Assembly: GCA_016303085.1 (NCBI GenBank)
Contig: JAEDMI010000014.1
Location: 1-22,880, forward strand
Reading direction: 5' to 3'
DNA length: 22,880 bases
Source: Acetatifactor sp.
GTDB lineage: Bacteria; Bacillota; Clostridia; Lachnospirales; Lachnospiraceae
Below are positions 1 to 8,191 of this stretch, piece after piece (position 1 is the stretch's first letter; every line of letters begins with the position of its first letter). The notes beneath the pieces were generated by a model. It saw only the letters and a list, made by a program, of their open reading frames with translations. It did not search any database and was not told the DNA's origin. Position numbers and translations under genes: made by a program.

Positions 1-273
1 AAACTTGCATCACTGCCGTTGATAAACGTGGAAGCAAGACAGTTTGCGAGATATTTCCTCTCGGGAGCACAGTACGTTACGGTGGACAAGCAGGGACGTA
101 TCCTGATGCCCCAGGACTTACGGGAATTTGCAGGGTTGGAAAAGGATGTTGTGCTGGCAGGTATGGGCGGACGTATAGAGATATGGAGTCTCGATAAGTG
201 GAATGAGAACAGTGAACAGGTAGATATCAACAAGATTTCGGAAGGAATGATAAACCTGGGACTTACGATTTAG
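1..273 (+). CDS. mraZ: Transcriptional regulator / nucleoid-associated protein MraZ (5' end missing)
   Basis: This is the C-terminal part of MraZ, the small DNA-binding protein that usually opens dcw clusters and represses them in several bacteria. The frame is open from the first base of the window, so the start lies upstream. About 90 codons are visible, where full MraZ is about 140 aa. The stretch ARYFLSGAQ followed by VDKQGRILMPQDLREFAGL is the second AbrB/SpoVT-like swapped-hairpin repeat typical of the family, and RIEIWSLDKW is the usual closing strand. The gene ends 9 bases before rsmH, and its stop codon overlaps the rsmH ribosome binding site (AGGAG), so the two are likely co-transcribed. 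The in-frame TTG at position 19 lies inside the conserved domain and is not a start. The identification is firm; only the truncation limits it. Confidence 0.93.
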   Translation, partial: KLASLPLINVEARQFARYFLSGAQYVTVDKQGRILMPQDLREFAGLEKDVVLAGMGGRIEIWSLDKWNENSEQVDINKISEGMINLGLTI

Positions 274-282
274 GAGCTGTGT

Positions 283-1215
283 ATGGAATTTAAGCATTTT
301 TCCGTGCTGCTGACGGAGACCATCGAACAACTTCATGTAAAGCCGGACGGCATCTATGTGGACGGAACGTTGGGCGGAGGCGGACATGCTTTTGAGGTTT
401 GCAGCAGGCTGACCACGGGACGTTTCTTCGGAATTGATCAGGATGATGCGGCAATCGCAGCTGCGGGAAAGAAGCTGGCACCTTTCGGAGATAAGGTAAC
501 CATTCTGCGGAACAATTACTGCAACATGAGAGCGGCTCTGACCGGAGAAGGTGTGGATAAGGTGGATGGTATCGTCCTCGATTTGGGCGTTTCATCCTAT
601 CAGTTGGACACAGAGGAGAGAGGTTTTTCCTATCGCTATGATGCACCTCTTGACATGAGGATGGACAGGCGTCAGACCACAACGGCCCGGGATATCGTAA
701 ACGGTTACTCCGAGAATGAACTGTATCGCATTATCAGGGATTACGGAGAGGACAAATTTGCAAAGAACATTGCGAAGCACATCGTGATGAGAAGGGCGGA
801 GAAGCCCATAGAAACCACTTTTGAACTGAATGAAATCATTAAGGCCGCCATCCCGGCGAAAATGCGGCAGAACGGTCATCCCTCAAAGCAGACCTTTCAG
901 GCTATACGAATCGAATGCAACAGGGAACTGGAAGTGCTGAAAAATTCTCTGGATGATTTCATAGAGATGTTGAATCCCGGCGGGAGACTCTGCATCATTA
1001 CCTTCCATTCTTTGGAGGACCGCATTGTTAAGACGGCCTTTCGGAACAATGAGAATCCCTGCACCTGTCCCCCGGATTTCCCGGTTTGTGTGTGCGGTAA
1101 GGTTTCAAAGGGAAGAGTGGTGACAAGGAAGGCAATATTACCCTCCGAGGAGGAACTTGCGGAGAACAGTCGTTCAAAAAGCGCAAAGCTGAGAGTTTTT
1201 GAAAAAAAGAGATAG
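283..1215 (+). CDS. rsmH: 16S rRNA (cytosine(1402)-N(4))-methyltransferase RsmH
   Basis: RsmH (MraW) methylates N4 of C1402 in the decoding centre of 16S rRNA, using S-adenosylmethionine. The 310-aa length is normal for the family. The N-terminus HFSVLL leads into the SAM-binding glycine-rich loop [10 protein letters not shown] (residues 26-35). [13 protein letters not shown] (about 97-109) and the [15 protein letters not shown] block follow, both family hallmarks. Near the C-terminus are [15 protein letters not shown] and a cysteine-rich segment ([13 protein letters not shown]) also common in this family. ATG 283 is preceded by AGGAG with 6 bases of spacing. It sits between mraZ and an ftsL-like gene, the standard position. 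Confidence 0.97.
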   Translation: MEFKHFSVLLTETIEQLHVKPDGIYVDGTLGGGGHAFEVCSRLTTGRFFGIDQDDAAIAAAGKKLAPFGDKVTILRNNYCNMRAALTGEGVDKVDGIVLDLGVSSYQLDTEERGFSYRYDAPLDMRMDRRQTTTARDIVNGYSENELYRIIRDYGEDKFAKNIAKHIVMRRAEKPIETTFELNEIIKAAIPAKMRQNGHPSKQTFQAIRIECNRELEVLKNSLDDFIEMLNPGGRLCIITFHSLEDRIVKTAFRNNENPCTCPPDFPVCVCGKVSKGRVVTRKAILPSEEELAENSRSKSAKLRVFEKKR

Positions 1216-1230
1216 AAAGCAGGAAACATT

Positions 1231-1734
1231 ATGAGCCAGAACAGAAGGAACTACAGACAGGCTGCATATGAGAAAGAGACAGACGTAAGAGGCGGAAGGA
1301 ACCGCAACGTATACGTTTACGGAAATACTGCGCGCAAATTGGATGTACAGAGGCAGATGGAGACAGAGCCCGGACGGCAGGTACATCCTGTTGTGCGGAA
1401 GAACAGAGAGAGAGCACGTCACATGAATGCCGGTTACATGTTCTTTCTGGCAGTTGCCATGTGTACGGCAGCATGGATACTGGTAAACTATATACAGCTT
1501 CAGGCGGACTTGACCAATCTGACCAGAAGCGTGGCTGAAAAGCAGAGTGAGCTGAACAATTTGAAGCTTGCCAATGATGAGGAGTATAACAGAATCATCA
1601 GCAGCATTGATTTGGAGGAAATCAAGCGGATTGCCATCGGAGAACTGGGGATGACCTATGCTCAGGAAGGACAGATTGTACTTTATGTGAACGAGGATAA
1701 TGACTATATGCGTCAGGTTACCGGAAACAATTGA
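1231..1734 (+). CDS. FtsL/DivIC-like septum protein
   Basis: This is a 167-aa bitopic membrane protein in the position normally held by ftsL, between rsmH and the first division PBP. A basic, Arg-rich cytoplasmic N-terminus (residues 1-65) is followed by one membrane segment (about 66-90). Next comes a heptad-like stretch (about 91-118, with LTNLTRSVAEKQSELNNLKL) that suggests the FtsL/DivIC coiled coil, and a short extracytoplasmic tail. FtsL and DivIC pair with each other and with FtsQ/DivIB to activate the septal transpeptidase and SEDS enzyme. These proteins are conserved in shape rather than sequence, so the call rests on topology, length and location. The N-terminal cytoplasmic part is longer than in B. 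subtilis FtsL. An AGGAA ribosome binding site precedes ATG 1231. Confidence 0.82.
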   Translation: MSQNRRNYRQAAYEKETDVRGGRNRNVYVYGNTARKLDVQRQMETEPGRQVHPVVRKNRERARHMNAGYMFFLAVAMCTAAWILVNYIQLQADLTNLTRSVAEKQSELNNLKLANDEEYNRIISSIDLEEIKRIAIGELGMTYAQEGQIVLYVNEDNDYMRQVTGNN

Positions 1735-1746
1735 CAGAGGTGCGGT

Positions 1747-3942
1747 GTGAGCGAACAGAAAAAGAAGAAGTTTTCCATAAAAATGCAGAAGAAGCTGGTA
1801 GTACTGTTTATTTTTGTACTGCTGGCTTTTGCAGGATTAAGCGTAAGACTTGTGCTGCTGACCTATGAGAACGGAACACAATACCAAAAGCAGGTTCTGA
1901 TGCAGCAGCAATATGACTCCAGTGTTCTCCCCTACAGGCGGGGAGATATTGTGGACTCCAAGGGAACGAAGCTTGCCACCAGCGAGAAGGTGTATAATCT
2001 GGTCATTGATGCCAAGGTTATGAATACAACACTCAGCGGAAAAACACCTTATCTGGAACCGACTCTGGAGGCTCTCGGGCAGAACTTTGATTTGGATATG
2101 CCGGCAATCAGGGAATATGTGACCACCCATCCCACATCTTCCTGGTATGTGCCCCTAAAACAGCTGACTTACGAAGAAATCAGCGGATTTCAGGCAGCGC
2201 AGCTGGAGAATAAGAATATCAGGGGCGTCTGGTTTGAGGAGGAGTATAAAAGGGTATATCCGTACGGCTCTCTTGCTGCGGATGCCATCGGTTTTACCGG
2301 TACGGATAATGTGGGAAGCTACGGTTTGGAGGAATACTATAACGATGTGCTGAACGGCATCAACGGGAGAGAATACGGCTATCTGAACGAGGATTTGGAT
2401 CTGGAGAGAACCGTGAAGGCGGCTGTGGACGGAGACAGTATTCACTGCACAATCGATGCAAACGCTCAGATGATTGTAGAAAAGTATATCAATAAATTTT
2501 TGGAGGAACACAGGGATGAAGCCCATCCCGGCAACGGAGCGGAAAATGTGGGCTGTATTATCCAGTGGGTGGATACCGGGGAAATACTTGCCATGGCAAG
2601 CGGTCCTACCTACGATTTGAATGATGTGCGCAATCCGCAGAGTCTTATCGGTTCCATGATGGTGGAGCAGGTTACCAACGCAAACGGATACTATGAAATC
2701 AAAAAGAACGGTACGGTAATCGACCAGGCTGTATTGGATGCCATGGATGACGACCAGCTTTATCTTAACCTGAACAATCTCTGGAAAAATTATTGTATCA
2801 CAGGTACTTATGAGCCGGGTTCCGTGGCAAAGCCCTTCACTGTGGCAGCTGCCCTGGAAAAGGGAACTATTGCGCCGGGTTCTACTTTTGAATGTACAGG
2901 TTCACTGGAAATCGGCGGCTATACAATCCGCTGTCACAACGGGGCGGAGGGAACCGTGACACTGGAGAAAGCGGTAGCAAAGTCCTGCAACGTATCCATG
3001 ATGCGGATTGCCAATACGCTGGGGTCCGATCTGTTCTGTGAGTATCAGCAGATATTTAACTTTGGTCTCAAGACCAACATTGATTTGGCGGGGGAAGCCA
3101 GAACGGCAGGTCTGGTTTACAGTGCGGATGACATGGGACCTACAGACCTTGCCACAAATAGTTTCGGGCAGAATTTTAATGTCACTATGATACAGATGAT
3201 TACCGGCTTCAGCTCGCTGATTAACGGCGGATATTACTATGAACCCCATATGGTGGATAAGATTACGAACACCAACGGGGCAACCGTGGAAAATATCGAA
3301 CCGAGAGTCCTGAAGCAGACCGTATCCGAGGCTACCTCCGAACTTATCAGGCAGTATTGTCGGGCAGTGGTGGAGTACGGAACAGGAAAGACTGCGAGAC
3401 CGGCGGGCTATATGATAGGCGGAAAGACCGGAACCGCAGAGACGATTGACCAAAACACCCACAAGCGCTCCAAGGATGAACATGTGGTTTCCTTTATGGG
3501 CTTTGCCCCTGCGGATGACCCGCAGATAGCTATTTATGTGGTGGTAGACAGACCCAATACAGCACATCAGGGAGATGCAAAATACGCTACGGGTATTGTT
3601 CGGAACATTCTCACAGAGCTGCTTCCCTATTTAAATATCTTTATGACAGAACCTCTGAGTGATAAGGAAGTGCAGGAACTGGAAGCATTGAATATGGAGA
3701 TTACTACCCAGTACACCCAGAAACCACAGGAGGATGAATCCGGAGAAGGCGGAGAGGGAACCCAGACACCTCAGGAGGGTGAAAATCAGCCCGCGTGGCG
3801 CAGCTTCCCCGTGGATCCTGCCACAGGCTACCGTGTAGACCCGGCAACGGGTTATAAATACGATGCCCAGGAAGGTTTCCTCGTGGAGGGAGACGAGTCC
3901 GTTCTGGGAGAGAATGGGCCGGTGAATCCCAACATAAACTAA
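1747..3942 (+). CDS. Class B penicillin-binding protein (peptidoglycan transpeptidase), long form
   Basis: This is a septal or sporulation D,D-transpeptidase of the FtsI/PBP2B/SpoVD type. It has 731 aa from a GTG start with AGAGG upstream. A basic N-terminus and one membrane anchor (about 15-38) precede the PBP dimerisation domain (about 60-225) and the transpeptidase domain (about 265-625). All three catalytic motifs are present: SVAK with the nucleophile Ser359, SCN at 413-415 and KTG at 560-562. Two features are unusual. There is a roughly 50-residue insertion (about 294-345) just before the SxxK motif. There is also a roughly 100-residue acidic, Gly/Pro/Gln-rich tail with a tandem VDPATGY repeat (689-695 and 697-703). 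No PASTA domain is visible. It could be the vegetative FtsI or the spore-specific SpoVD; the sequence alone does not settle which. Confidence 0.93.
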   Translation: MSEQKKKKFSIKMQKKLVVLFIFVLLAFAGLSVRLVLLTYENGTQYQKQVLMQQQYDSSVLPYRRGDIVDSKGTKLATSEKVYNLVIDAKVMNTTLSGKTPYLEPTLEALGQNFDLDMPAIREYVTTHPTSSWYVPLKQLTYEEISGFQAAQLENKNIRGVWFEEEYKRVYPYGSLAADAIGFTGTDNVGSYGLEEYYNDVLNGINGREYGYLNEDLDLERTVKAAVDGDSIHCTIDANAQMIVEKYINKFLEEHRDEAHPGNGAENVGCIIQWVDTGEILAMASGPTYDLNDVRNPQSLIGSMMVEQVTNANGYYEIKKNGTVIDQAVLDAMDDDQLYLNLNNLWKNYCITGTYEPGSVAKPFTVAAALEKGTIAPGSTFECTGSLEIGGYTIRCHNGAEGTVTLEKAVAKSCNVSMMRIANTLGSDLFCEYQQIFNFGLKTNIDLAGEARTAGLVYSADDMGPTDLATNSFGQNFNVTMIQMITGFSSLINGGYYYEPHMVDKITNTNGATVENIEPRVLKQTVSEATSELIRQYCRAVVEYGTGKTARPAGYMIGGKTGTAETIDQNTHKRSKDEHVVSFMGFAPADDPQIAIYVVVDRPNTAHQGDAKYATGIVRNILTELLPYLNIFMTEPLSDKEVQELEALNMEITTQYTQKPQEDESGEGGEGTQTPQEGENQPAWRSFPVDPATGYRVDPATGYKYDAQEGFLVEGDESVLGENGPVNPNIN

Positions 3943-3952
3943 AGAAATTCAT

Positions 3953-4006
3953 AACCTCATAAAAAAGGGAATAAAGTATATCAATACCTTTTTTATGAGG
4001 TTTTTT
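3953..4006 (+). terminator. Hairpin with T-run that buries the Shine-Dalgarno of the next PBP gene
   Basis: A perfect 16-bp inverted repeat has arms AACCTCATAAAAAAGG (3953-3968) and CCTTTTTTATGAGGTT (3987-4002), an 18-base loop, and a T-run at 4001-4006. This is the form of an intrinsic terminator, although the stem is AT-rich and so weaker than usual. The 3' arm contains GAGG (3997-4000), which is placed 6 bases before ATG 4007, the likely start of the second PBP. The folded stem would therefore both favour termination and hide that ribosome binding site. Confidence 0.72.
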
Positions 4007-5743
4007 ATGCTGACGGACAACAATAAAATATTTCACAGAAAGAAGATATTGGTTATCTTTCTTGTCTGTGCCGGCATGATGGTATTTTTGTTCGGCAGAC
4101 TGGTGTATCTGTGCGTCTGGCGGGCGGAGCATTATTCTCAGCTTGCCACAGACCTTCATGAGAGGGAGAGAAGCATCAAGGCAGCAAGGGGGAGAATTCT
4201 GGACTGTAACGGCAATGTATTGGCCGACAATAAAACGGTCTGCACGGTGTCCGTCATACATAATCAGATAGAGGACCCGGAAAAGGTGATTCAGGTCTTG
4301 TGCCGGGAACTTGGGTTGTCGGAGGAATATGTGACTAAGAGAGTGGAAAAATATTCCTCTATGGAGCGAATCAAGAGCAATGTGGATAAAGAAGTGGGAG
4401 ACAGAATCAGAGAGTATGACTTGCCCGGTGTGAAGGTGGATGAGGATTATAAACGGTATTATCCCTACAATGATTTGGCCAGCAAGGTGCTTGGCTTTAC
4501 CGGCGGCGACAATCAGGGCATTATCGGGCTGGAGGTTATCTATGAGGAATACCTGCAGGGAAAGGCGGGGACGATTCTCACGGTGACGGACGCCAAGGGG
4601 ATTGAGGTGGAGGCGGCGGGAGAGCGGAGAATTGAGCCGGTCAGCGGAAACGACCTGTGTATCAGTATGGACATGAATATACAGTCCTACGCCACACAGC
4701 TGGCGGTTCAGGCCATGGCGACCAAGGAGGCGGACAGTGTCTCCATCCTGGTCATGAATCCGAAAAACGGGGAAATCTATGCCATGGTCAATGTACCGGA
4801 GTTCGATTTGAACGATCCTTACGCGCTGCCGGAGGGCACTTCCGATACACTTACTGCGGAAGAAAAGCAGAATATCCTAAACGGTATCTGGCGGAACGGC
4901 TGCATCAACGACACTTACGAACCGGGATCTACGTTTAAGATTATCACTGCAGCGGCAGGGCTGGAGGAGGGGGTTATCACAAAGGAGAGCAGTTTCAGTT
5001 GTCCGGGATTCATCGTGGTGGATGACAGAAAAATCCGCTGCCACAAGATTGCGGGACACGGCACTCAGGATTTCACCCACTGCATGATGAACTCCTGTAA
5101 CCCGGCGCTGATTTCTGTGGGACTCCGTCTCGGAATTGACAGGTACTATGCCTATTTTGAGCAATTCGGATTAAAGAGCAAGACCGGCATTGACCTTCCG
5201 GGGGAGGCGGGAACCATTATGCACAAAAAGGAAAATATGGGAAATGTGGAACTGGCTACGGTGGCATTCGGACAGTCCTTTCAGATTACACCGGTGCAGC
5301 TTATTACCACGGCTTCCTCCATCATAAACGGAGGAAACAGAATCACGCCTCATTTCGGCGTAAAGACGCTGGATGCGGAGGGGAATGTACTGGAGACCTT
5401 TCAGTATCCGGTGACAGAGGGAGTTGTATCCGAGGAAACCAGTGCTACCATGCGGGAAATTCTGGAGATGGTGGTCGCGGAGGGCTCCGGAAAGAACGGC
5501 AAGATTGACGGTTTCAGAATCGGCGGCAAGACTGCCACAAGTCAGACCCTGCCAAGAGGAAGCGGCAGATATATATCATCCTTCATCGGCTTTGCCCCGG
5601 CGGACGACCCGGAGGTTATCGCCCTGGCGATTGTAAATAATCCTCAGGGAGTATATTATGGCGGTCAGGTGGCAGCACCTATAATTCGTCAGCTTTTTGA
5701 AAATATTCTTCCGTATTTGGGAATAATGGGGTATAATCAATGA
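4007..5743 (+). CDS. Class B penicillin-binding protein, SpoVD/FtsI-like, with KTA in place of KTG
   Basis: This is the second class B transpeptidase in tandem. I chose ATG 4007 (578 aa) because GAGG lies 6 bases upstream; the in-frame ATG at 3995 overlaps that site and lacks its own. It has one membrane anchor (about 13-37), a dimerisation domain (about 50-215) and a transpeptidase domain (about 240-570). The motifs are STFK with nucleophile Ser308, SCN at 363-365, and GGKTATSQ at the usual KTG position (Lys508, Thr509, Ala510). Replacement of the glycine by alanine is atypical and may alter beta-lactam binding or acylation, although the rest of the domain looks intact. B. subtilis also carries two such genes (pbpB, spoVD) at this locus, so one of this pair is probably sporulation-specific. 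Confidence 0.93.
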   Translation: MLTDNNKIFHRKKILVIFLVCAGMMVFLFGRLVYLCVWRAEHYSQLATDLHERERSIKAARGRILDCNGNVLADNKTVCTVSVIHNQIEDPEKVIQVLCRELGLSEEYVTKRVEKYSSMERIKSNVDKEVGDRIREYDLPGVKVDEDYKRYYPYNDLASKVLGFTGGDNQGIIGLEVIYEEYLQGKAGTILTVTDAKGIEVEAAGERRIEPVSGNDLCISMDMNIQSYATQLAVQAMATKEADSVSILVMNPKNGEIYAMVNVPEFDLNDPYALPEGTSDTLTAEEKQNILNGIWRNGCINDTYEPGSTFKIITAAAGLEEGVITKESSFSCPGFIVVDDRKIRCHKIAGHGTQDFTHCMMNSCNPALISVGLRLGIDRYYAYFEQFGLKSKTGIDLPGEAGTIMHKKENMGNVELATVAFGQSFQITPVQLITTASSIINGGNRITPHFGVKTLDAEGNVLETFQYPVTEGVVSEETSATMREILEMVVAEGSGKNGKIDGFRIGGKTATSQTLPRGSGRYISSFIGFAPADDPEVIALAIVNNPQGVYYGGQVAAPIIRQLFENILPYLGIMGYNQ

Positions 5744-5755
5744 AAGGAATATGTG

Positions 5756-6712
5756 ATGAATAAAGTCTGTATATTGTCGGTGATGATTTCCTTTTGTATC
5801 AGTGCACTTCTTGCGCCCATTGTAATTCCGTGGCTGAGAAGACTGAAAATCGGACAGACGGTGAGAGACGACGGACCGGCGGAACATCTGAAAAAGAACG
5901 GCACGCCCACCATGGGCGGGGTTATCATTCTCGCAGGTGTGTCTGCAACCACATTGATTTTCCTGAAGGACTATCCCGGATGTGCGCCAATTCTCTTTCT
6001 TACGGTGGGCTTCGGAATCATCGGATTTCTGGATGATTACATAAAGGTTGTCTGCAGACGTTCTATGGGGCTTTCCCCTCTGCAGAAGCTGGCGGGACAA
6101 ATTGCGGTTACCGGAGTATTTGCTTATTATCTGCTCACTTATACAGATGTGAGCCTCGCCATGAAAGTGCCCTTTCGAACGGAGGTGTTTCTGGATTTCG
6201 GATTCTGGAATCTGCCGGTTCTCTTCTTTGTCGTACTCGGAACGGTGAACGGAGTGAACTTTACGGACGGACTGGACGGGCTGGCGGGAAGTGTCACACT
6301 GATGGTTGCTGTCTTTTTTACGGTTGTGGCAATAGGCGGAGACAGCGGCATTGAACCGGTGACCTGCGCAGTAGTGGGAGCTCTGCTGGGGTTTCTGCTC
6401 TTTAATGTTCACCCTGCGGCGGTATTTATGGGAGATACCGGGTCTCTGGCGCTGGGAGGGTTTGTGGCAGCCTGCGGATATCTGCTGCAGATGCCACTGT
6501 ATATTGCAATCGTCGGAGCTGTCTATCTCGGGGAGGTAGTTTCCGTTATACTTCAAGTGGTATGTTTTAAGCTGAGCGGCGGAAAACGGCTGTTTCGGAT
6601 GGCACCGCTGCATCACCATTTTGAACTGTGCGGCTGGTCGGAAACCAGAATAACGGCATTGTTTACCATTGTCACGGCACTGATGTGCCTTGTGGGATTT
6701 CTGGCCCTGTAG
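5756..6712 (+). CDS. mraY: Phospho-N-acetylmuramoyl-pentapeptide transferase MraY
   Basis: MraY transfers phospho-MurNAc-pentapeptide from UDP to undecaprenyl phosphate, making lipid I on the inner face of the membrane. The 318-aa protein has about ten hydrophobic segments. Recognisable motifs are KKNGTPTMGG near residue 50, FLDDYIK (Asp-Asp at about 93-94), NFTDGLDGLAGS (about 169-180), FMGDTGSLALGG (about 225-236) and PLHHHFELCGW (about 285-295), which together define MraY within its superfamily. ATG 5756 has AAAGGA at 7-base spacing; the adjacent GTG at 5753 would leave only 4. The gene follows the second PBP by 12 bases. murE and murF, which often precede mraY, are absent here. Confidence 0.97.
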   Translation: MNKVCILSVMISFCISALLAPIVIPWLRRLKIGQTVRDDGPAEHLKKNGTPTMGGVIILAGVSATTLIFLKDYPGCAPILFLTVGFGIIGFLDDYIKVVCRRSMGLSPLQKLAGQIAVTGVFAYYLLTYTDVSLAMKVPFRTEVFLDFGFWNLPVLFFVVLGTVNGVNFTDGLDGLAGSVTLMVAVFFTVVAIGGDSGIEPVTCAVVGALLGFLLFNVHPAAVFMGDTGSLALGGFVAACGYLLQMPLYIAIVGAVYLGEVVSVILQVVCFKLSGGKRLFRMAPLHHHFELCGWSETRITALFTIVTALMCLVGFLAL

Positions 6713-6724
6713 ACAGTCAAATGG

Positions 6725-6750
6725 CGTCATGTGAAAGTGGACACATGACG
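6725..6750 (+). other. Intergenic stem-loop between mraY and murD
   Basis: A perfect 9-bp inverted repeat, CGTCATGTG and CACATGACG, encloses the 8-base loop AAAGTGGA. No T-run follows, so it is not a typical intrinsic terminator. It may be an mRNA processing or stability element or a protein-binding palindrome; the sequence does not say which. Confidence 0.5.
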
Positions 6751-6790
6751 GTTAGTGGTAAGGATTAATCAGGAAAGAAGGAAATGAACT

Positions 6791-8182
6791 GTGAAAATGG
6801 AAGAAAATTGCGGAGACAATTTCGTGGGAACCAGTCTTGTGATAGGCTCGGGAATCAGTGGAGTGGGTTCCACGGCTCTTTTGGAACATATGGGGGCAAA
6901 TGTGGTTTTGTATGACAGCAATGAAAAGCTGACAGCGGAGGAAATGCAAAAGAAGCTGCCGGGGGAAAGCAGGGCGGTGTGTATTTCCGGTGAATTGCCC
7001 CGTGATATCCGAAAGTCTGTCAAAACTGTAGTGCTGAGTCCCGGTGTGCCTGTGGATATTCCGCTTGTAAATGAACTGCGGGATGACGGCGCAAGAATTA
7101 TAGGTGAAATTGAACTTGGCTTTATGGAGGAGAAGGGCCGGGTTGCGGCAATCACCGGCACAAACGGAAAGACCACGACCACAACCCTGGTGGGCGAGAT
7201 TATGAAGGCGCATCTGGGCAGTGAGAATGTATTTGTGGTGGGAAATATCGGCAATCCCTACACTTCGGAATGTCTGAAAACAAATGATAATACAGTGACT
7301 GTCGGAGAAATCAGTTCCTTCCAACTGGAGACAATCATTGATTTTCACCCGAAGGTATCCGCTATCTTAAATATTACGCCGGATCATTTAAACCGCCATC
7401 ACACTATGGAGGCTTACGTGGCGGCAAAGGAGAATATAACGCGAAACCAGACAAAGGATGATGTCTGCGTGTTAAATTATGAAAACGAATACACAAGAAC
7501 CTTCGGTGAGAGGTGCCCGGCCCGGGTGGTATACTTTTCTTCTTCCCGGGAACTGGCTGACGGTTACTGGCTGAAGAGTGACAAAATTGTGAAGAGCGTG
7601 GGAGGAGCCGCTGAGGAGCTCCTGGACATCCATGAGGATATGAACCTTGTAGGTATGTGCAATGTGGAGAATGTAATGGCGGCCATTGCCATTGCGGAGG
7701 GAATGGGCGTACCCATGAATACGGTTCTTTCCGTAATCAGGAGATTTCATGCGGTGGAGCACCGCATTGAGTTCGTGGCAACCAAGGGCGGTGTGGATTA
7801 TTACAACGATTCCAAGGGCACCAACCCGGATGCCGCCATTCAGGGTATCAGAGCCATGAGTAAGCCTACCGTCTTAATCGGCGGCGGTTACGACAAACAG
7901 AGTGAATACGATGAGTGGATTGAGAACTTTGACGGAAAGGTAAAGTGGCTGGTGTTAATCGGTCAGACCAGGGATAAAATTGCGGAATGTGCAAGGAAAC
8001 ACGGTTTTGACAGAATCCGGTTCGCGGATACCTATGAGGAGTGCCTGAAGCTCTGTACCGAGTTGGCTGAGGAGGGGGATGCGGTGTTGCTTTCTCCCGC
8101 ATGCGCAAGCTGGGGAATGTTCCCCAACTACGAGGTCAGGGGTGAGCTCTTCAAGGAATATGTGAGAGGACTGGAAGGTTAA
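6791..8182 (+). CDS. murD: UDP-N-acetylmuramoyl-L-alanine--D-glutamate ligase MurD
   Basis: MurD adds D-glutamate to UDP-MurNAc-L-Ala in the cytoplasm with ATP. At 463 aa it is about the usual length. The N-terminal Rossmann-like UDP-binding region includes VIGSGISGVGSTAL (about 17-30) and VLSPGVP (about 81-87). The ATP loop is TGTNGKTTTTTLVGE (about 122-136), and the central domain has EISSFQLE and ILNITPDHLNRH. The C-terminal domain carries HRIEFV, NDSKGTNPDA and the closing block ACASWGMFPNYEVRG. The GTG start at 6791 has GAAGG at 9 bases; the in-frame ATG at 6797 is a possible alternative. Ten bases separate the gene from the SEDS gene downstream. Confidence 0.96.
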   Translation: MKMEENCGDNFVGTSLVIGSGISGVGSTALLEHMGANVVLYDSNEKLTAEEMQKKLPGESRAVCISGELPRDIRKSVKTVVLSPGVPVDIPLVNELRDDGARIIGEIELGFMEEKGRVAAITGTNGKTTTTTLVGEIMKAHLGSENVFVVGNIGNPYTSECLKTNDNTVTVGEISSFQLETIIDFHPKVSAILNITPDHLNRHHTMEAYVAAKENITRNQTKDDVCVLNYENEYTRTFGERCPARVVYFSSSRELADGYWLKSDKIVKSVGGAAEELLDIHEDMNLVGMCNVENVMAAIAIAEGMGVPMNTVLSVIRRFHAVEHRIEFVATKGGVDYYNDSKGTNPDAAIQGIRAMSKPTVLIGGGYDKQSEYDEWIENFDGKVKWLVLIGQTRDKIAECARKHGFDRIRFADTYEECLKLCTELAEEGDAVLLSPACASWGMFPNYEVRGELFKEYVRGLEG

Positions 8183-8191
8183 GGAGTGTTT

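Noticed and set aside
2902..3567. Minus-strand open frame (221 codons) opposite the first PBP
   Set aside because: It is antisense to conserved catalytic motifs of a clear PBP and resembles no family.
5576..6730. Long minus-strand open frame (384 codons) opposite mraY and the end of the second PBP
   Set aside because: It is antisense to two firmly identified genes, is rich in His, Gln, Arg and Ser as shadow frames are, has no recognisable domain and no ribosome binding site.
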